From an uncultured Alphaproteobacteria bacterium (lineage in GTDB: Bacteria > Pseudomonadota > Alphaproteobacteria > Micavibrionales > Micavibrionaceae): a stretch of DNA of 8,247 bases. Below, piece after piece: positions 5,455-8,247 of the stretch (positions are counted from its first letter, which is position 1; each line of letters opens with the position of its first letter). Made by a program: the position numbers and the translations under genes. Location of the stretch: the NCBI GenBank assembly GCA_934538895.1, contig CAKTCH010000053.1, forward strand, positions 1 through 8,247. The letters run 5' to 3'. The notes under the pieces are model-generated. The model saw only the letters and a program-made list of their open reading frames with translations, had not been told where the DNA came from and did no database searches.

Positions 5455-5503
5455 CACGAATAACCTGAAGACTGTTTAAACTTACGAAGTAAAAGGAATG
5501 GCC

Positions 5504-6241
5504 ATGTTCAATCTTTCCGGTAAAACCGCCCTCGTCACAGGCGCCACGGGCGGCATTGGCGGCGCGATCGCTAAAGCCCTGCACGCGCAAGGCGCGATTG
5601 TCGGTATTTCGGGCCGTAACGAAGCCAGGCTGAAAGAGCTTGCCGGCGAACTGGGGGAGCGCGTTCATGTGCTTCCCGCCGATCTGGGCGATGTCGCGCA
5701 GGTGGAAGCGCTGGTGAAAAGCGCTTCCGAGGCGATGGGCAGCATCAATATTCTCGTCAACAACGCGGGCCTGACGAAAGACAATCTTTCCCTGCGCATG
5801 AAGCCGGAGGAATGGGACGAAGTCATCCGCGTCAACCTGACCGCGACTTTCCTGCTGGCGCAGGCCTGCCAGCGCGGCATGATGAAGGCGCGCTGGGGCC
5901 GCATCATCAATATTTCTTCCGTCGTCGGCACGACAGGCAATCCGGGACAGTGCAACTATGTCGCGTCCAAGGCGGGCCTTGCCGGCTGGACCAAAGCCAT
6001 GGCCGCCGAGATCGCCAGCCGCAATGTCACGGTGAACTGTATCGCGCCGGGCTTTATCGCCACGCCGATGACCGACGTGCTGACCGACGATCAGAAGGCC
6101 AAGATCAACGCCTCGATTCCGATGGCGCGCATGGGCGGCCCCGAAGATATTGCCGCCGCGACTGTCTATCTCGCCAGCGAAGAAGCCGCTTACGTCACCG
6201 GCCAGACCATTCATGTGAATGGCGGCATGGCGATGATCTAG
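5504..6241 (+). CDS. fabG: 3-oxoacyl-[acyl-carrier-protein] reductase
   Basis: FabG is the NADPH-dependent short-chain reductase that reduces 3-oxoacyl-ACP to 3-hydroxyacyl-ACP in the first reduction of each fatty acid elongation cycle. It has 245 residues, close to E. coli FabG. It shows the cofactor motif TGATGGIG (12-19), NNAG (86-89), the catalytic Asn111, Ser139, Tyr152 and Lys156 (NYVASKAG), and APGFIATPM. The frame opens at an ATG at 5498, but that codon touches the AAAAGG site. The ATG at 5504 is 6 bases from AAGGA and gives the usual MFNLSGKTALVTG start, so I chose it. It returns to high G+C after the AT-rich pair upstream. Only 4 bases separate it from the HAD gene. Confidence 0.97.
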   Translation: MFNLSGKTALVTGATGGIGGAIAKALHAQGAIVGISGRNEARLKELAGELGERVHVLPADLGDVAQVEALVKSASEAMGSINILVNNAGLTKDNLSLRMKPEEWDEVIRVNLTATFLLAQACQRGMMKARWGRIINISSVVGTTGNPGQCNYVASKAGLAGWTKAMAAEIASRNVTVNCIAPGFIATPMTDVLTDDQKAKINASIPMARMGGPEDIAAATVYLASEEAAYVTGQTIHVNGGMAMI

Positions 6242-6245
6242 TTTC

Positions 6246-6929
6246 ATGGGCGCCTTCGATCTTGTTATCTTCGACTGCGACGGCACGCTGGTGGACAGTG
6301 AATTACTCTGTAATTTTTCCACCAGCGAAGTGCTGACTGCCGCGGGCTTTCCCCAGTATACGCCGGAATATTGCCTGAAGACCTTTATCGGCAGCGGTCA
6401 GGCCGTCGTGTGGGAAACAGTGGCGCGCGAAACGGGTCGGGCTTTGCCCGCCGATGTGAACCGGCAATTCATCGCGCGCGTCGCCGCCAATATGGAGGCG
6501 ATGGTCAAGGCCGCGCCGGGCATCGCGGACGTTCTGGAACGGATAGCGCCGCATTGCGCAATCTGCGTCGGCTCCAACGGCGAGCGCCCGAATGTCGTGG
6601 GCGCGATCACGGCTACGGGCCTGAAGGGCTTCTTTGCCGACGACCATATTTTTACGGTCGAAGATGTGGCGCATCCCAAGCCCGCGCCCGATCTTTATCT
6701 TCATGCCGCCCGGCAGATGGGCGTGCCGCCCGAACGCTGTCTGGTGGTGGAGGATAGCATCCCCGGTGCGAAAGCGGGGCTGGCCGCCGGTATGGTCGTC
6801 TTCGGCTATTATGGTCTGGCGCACGATCAGGAAAGTCAGGCCGCGCGCCTGCGGGATATCGGCGTGCATAGGACATCGTCAGACCTGCACGATCTGATCG
6901 CTTTTATTAGTGGCGAAGCTGAAGGTTAA
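6246..6929 (+). CDS. HAD-superfamily hydrolase (phosphatase/phosphoglucomutase-like)
   Basis: The 227-residue protein has all four HAD motifs: DCDGTLVDSE with nucleophile Asp10 and acid/base Asp12, Ser110 in VGSNGE, Lys145 in HPKPAPD, and the metal ligands Glu169 and Asp170 in VVEDSIPGAKAG. The insert between motifs I and II (about 16-90) is a helical C1 cap, as in the phosphoglycolate phosphatase and beta-phosphoglucomutase group. The substrate is unknown. It starts 4 bases after the fabG stop with no clear ribosome binding site of its own, so translation is probably coupled to fabG. Its TAA overlaps the stop codon of the opposing gene in TTAA at 6926-6929. Confidence 0.92.
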   Translation: MGAFDLVIFDCDGTLVDSELLCNFSTSEVLTAAGFPQYTPEYCLKTFIGSGQAVVWETVARETGRALPADVNRQFIARVAANMEAMVKAAPGIADVLERIAPHCAICVGSNGERPNVVGAITATGLKGFFADDHIFTVEDVAHPKPAPDLYLHAARQMGVPPERCLVVEDSIPGAKAGLAAGMVVFGYYGLAHDQESQAARLRDIGVHRTSSDLHDLIAFISGEAEG

Positions 6930-7714
6930 GTCAGTGTGAACGCGGCGTGGTGCCGGGGCTGATCCGGTTGCGTTTGCAGGATAGAAGCCAGCGCCGCTGT
7001 CATGCCTTGACCAGTCTCTTTAAACAGCGCCATGATTTTGGCTTCGCCGGACGGCACATCCTGTGCGGGTTTCTGCGATTGCTGGAATTCCGGATGGCGC
7101 ACGGACCATGCGTAATCGATCGCCAGACGGCCGCCATTGCGGTCCATCACTTTTTGCAGCGTTTCCTTGCCCTTTACCAGATTGTCCAGCGCGGCCACCA
7201 TCTGCGGGTTGGTGAAATCGCCGTCGTTCTTGCCGCTATAAAGACGCAGTTCTTTCAGGTTGTCCTGCAGGAAACGCACTTCCAGCGGCGAAAGTTCGCC
7301 CAGCGTTTTGGACGCCATTAAATTCTCAATATTATGAAGCGCCTTGCGCTCGCGCACGACCGGCGCGCCTTCGATCAGCTTGTCCATTTCCTGATCCAGC
7401 CCTGCCTTGGCGATATTCACCTGCGCCCATGCCGTGCCGCTTTTGGCCTGTGTCAGGGGGTTGTTCATCATCTCGGCCAGCAGGGCTTCACCGCTCAGCG
7501 CTTTCAGGTCGCCGTCGGTTTTGGCCATGAAGGTGCTGTCGGTCAGGGCGGCATCCAGTGCTTCGCCCTTGTCGTCCTTCAGGCGGGTGGATACGGAGGC
7601 ATTATCGAGCGCAGCACGCTTCATCGCCGCGGACAAACCGCCTTCGCGGCTTCCAACGGACCCTATAGCGGCGGCGGTGCCGCCTACGGTTGACTGGCTC
7701 TTGTCTGAAGACAT
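6926..7714 (-). CDS. unrecognised hypothetical protein, 262 residues
   Basis: I do not recognise this protein. It has no signal peptide, membrane segment or cysteine. The N terminus (about 1-26) is a low-complexity Ser/Gly/Thr/Ala stretch (STVGGTAAAIGSVGS) that looks disordered. The rest is mostly polar and probably helical, for example about 104-136 and 143-158, with a short Asn/Gly/Asp break at about 160-170. A final Pro/His-rich tail (QTQPDQPRHHAAFTLT) ends it. The frame is open to 7798, but the ATG at 7714 has GAGG 5 bases upstream and starts the coding-like region. Codon use matches the housekeeping genes. It separates acpP from the fabG-HAD pair on the opposite strand. Confidence 0.82.
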   Translation of the reverse strand: MSSDKSQSTVGGTAAAIGSVGSREGGLSAAMKRAALDNASVSTRLKDDKGEALDAALTDSTFMAKTDGDLKALSGEALLAEMMNNPLTQAKSGTAWAQVNIAKAGLDQEMDKLIEGAPVVRERKALHNIENLMASKTLGELSPLEVRFLQDNLKELRLYSGKNDGDFTNPQMVAALDNLVKGKETLQKVMDRNGGRLAIDYAWSVRHPEFQQSQKPAQDVPSGEAKIMALFKETGQGMTAALASILQTQPDQPRHHAAFTLT

Positions 7715-7735
7715 ATTAACCTCATATCTCCATTT

Positions 7736-7751
7736 TCCCGGATTTCCGGGA
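7736..7751. repeat. hairpin in the leader of the 262-residue gene
   Basis: TCCCGG, ATTT, CCGGGA forms a 6-bp stem 22 bases upstream of the ATG at 7714. In the minus-strand transcript it lies between the predicted start site (about 7762) and the GAGG site. On the plus strand the stem is followed by TTTTT, so it may also serve as a weak terminator in that direction. Confidence 0.4.
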
Positions 7752-7768
7752 TTTTTGCTCTTGCGCAC

Positions 7769-7798
7769 AGTGTAACAAAAACGGGCGGTGGAGTCCAA
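7769..7798 (-). promoter_or_regulatory. possible promoter of the 262-residue gene
   Basis: On the minus strand TTGGAC (7793-7798) is followed after 18 bases by TACACT (7769-7774). A TG one base before the hexamer gives an extended -10 (TGTTACACT). The -35 matches poorly (3 of 6). The start would be near 7762, about 48 bases before the ATG. Confidence 0.35.
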
Positions 7799-7874
7799 TT
7801 TTGCGATTATCTTCTAACATAATGATATTAAAGAAATATTTTGGTGTTTTCCGGCGATATGGGGGTATTGTGGC

Positions 7875-7888
7875 TTGCTGCAAAGCAA
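7875..7888. repeat. short palindrome upstream of the acpP promoter
   Basis: TTGCT, GCAA, AGCAA is a perfect 5-bp stem with a GNRA-type loop. It ends six bases before the -35 of the acpP promoter candidate. It could be an activator or repressor site, but is short enough to be chance. Confidence 0.25.
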
Positions 7889-7893
7889 AAACC

Positions 7894-7922
7894 TTGATTT
7901 CGCTATCCCACCTGCTTACATT
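7894..7922 (+). promoter_or_regulatory. predicted acpP promoter
   Basis: TTGATT (7894-7899) and TACATT (7917-7922) are separated by 17 bases, each with 4 of 6 consensus matches. The start would be near 7929, about 40 bases before the acpP ATG. Since the gene to the left is on the opposite strand, acpP needs its own promoter in this 255-base gap. Confidence 0.5.
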
Positions 7923-7969
7923 CGCCGGGTTGAAAGACATAGGACTAACTAAACAAGCAAGGTTTAAAA

Positions 7970-8209
7970 ATGAGTGACGTAGCCGCACGCGTGAAGAAAA
8001 TCGTCGTCGAGCATCTCGGTGTCGACGAAGCAAAAGTTCAGGAAGGCGCGAGCTTTATTGACGATCTGGGCGCCGACTCCCTCGACACGGTCGAGCTGGT
8101 CATGGCGTTCGAGGAAGAATTCAACGTGGAAATCCCGGACGATGCCGCCGAGAAAATCCAGACTGTTGGCGACGCCGTCAACTTCATCAAGGAAAACGCC
8201 GCCGAGTAA
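7970..8209 (+). CDS. acpP: acyl carrier protein
   Basis: AcpP carries growing acyl chains on a phosphopantetheine arm during fatty acid synthesis and is the substrate of both FabD and FabG in this window. The 79-residue acidic protein is full length. The attachment site is Ser37 in DDLGADSLDTVELVMAFEEEF, followed by the recognition helix and IPDDAAEKIQTVGDAVNFI. The ATG at 7970 has AAGG at 7959-7962, 7 bases upstream. Codons are strongly biased, as expected of a highly expressed gene. It stands apart from fabG because of the intervening HAD gene and the opposing gene. The last 38 bases of the window hold no further gene start I can support. Confidence 0.97.
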   Translation: MSDVAARVKKIVVEHLGVDEAKVQEGASFIDDLGADSLDTVELVMAFEEEFNVEIPDDAAEKIQTVGDAVNFIKENAAE

Positions 8210-8247
8210 TCGCCGGATGTAACCAGTTTCAAAGCAGTGTCATAACC

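Noticed and set aside
5474..5481. GTTTAAAC palindrome upstream of fabG as an operator
   Set aside because: An 8-base palindrome of mostly A/T is expected by chance in this AT-rich stretch, and no promoter of good quality lies beside it.
5411..6322. 303-codon minus-strand open frame opposite fabG
   Set aside because: FabG is certain on the plus strand. The antisense product is His/Arg/Gly-rich and runs past both ends of fabG without a start signal.
6303..6869. 188-codon minus-strand open frame opposite the HAD gene
   Set aside because: All HAD motifs lie on the plus strand; the antisense frame is a codon-bias shadow.
7715..7798. 28-residue N-terminal extension of the 262-residue protein
   Set aside because: The extension would begin upstream of the predicted promoter, and the ATG at 7714 has a GAGG site 5 bases away.

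Overview
The window looks like part of an alphaproteobacterial chromosome. The reasons are the pairing of an rpsF-rpsR-rplI operon with fabD, fabG and acpP, the long acidic/basic tails on S6 and L9, and protein sequences of alphaproteobacterial style (FabG starting MFNLSGKTALVTG, AcpP starting MSDVAARVKKIVVEHLG). Most genes use G/C-rich third positions. A genus cannot be named from the sequence alone.

Layout: positions 3-59 may hold the tail of a plus-strand gene entering from the left. Positions 84-1703 are the minus-strand ribosomal operon: promoter near 1676-1703, rpsF, rpsR, rplI, then a GNRA-loop terminator at 84-118. Next is a small minus-strand orphan gene (1798-2088). A 332-base intergenic region (2089-2420) then carries the fabD promoter. 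The plus strand from 2421 to 6929 reads fabD, murI, a NUDIX hydrolase, a YcxB-like membrane protein, fabG and a HAD phosphatase. An unrecognised 262-residue gene (6926-7714, minus) converges on the HAD gene, and their stop codons overlap in one TTAA. acpP (7970-8209) follows with its own promoter.

How the genes work together: FabD, FabG and AcpP are the loader, first reductase and carrier of type II fatty acid synthesis. In many alphaproteobacteria fabD, fabG and acpP are contiguous. Here fabD and fabG are separated by murI (D-glutamate for peptidoglycan) plus two AT-rich accessory genes, and fabG and acpP by a HAD gene plus an opposing gene.

The most notable signal is a 24-base exact direct repeat, extendable to about 30 bases, on both sides of the NUDIX gene. 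Collapsing the two copies fuses murI to the membrane-protein gene through an ATGA stop/start overlap and leaves the MurI protein unchanged. This points to insertion of the NUDIX segment into an older coupled murI/membrane-protein pair. Other signals are a 30-base near-palindrome over the rpsF promoter and two GAAA-loop palindromes, one of which appears to supply the murI ribosome binding site. I see no CRISPR array, tRNA, rRNA, transposase or obvious new defence system.
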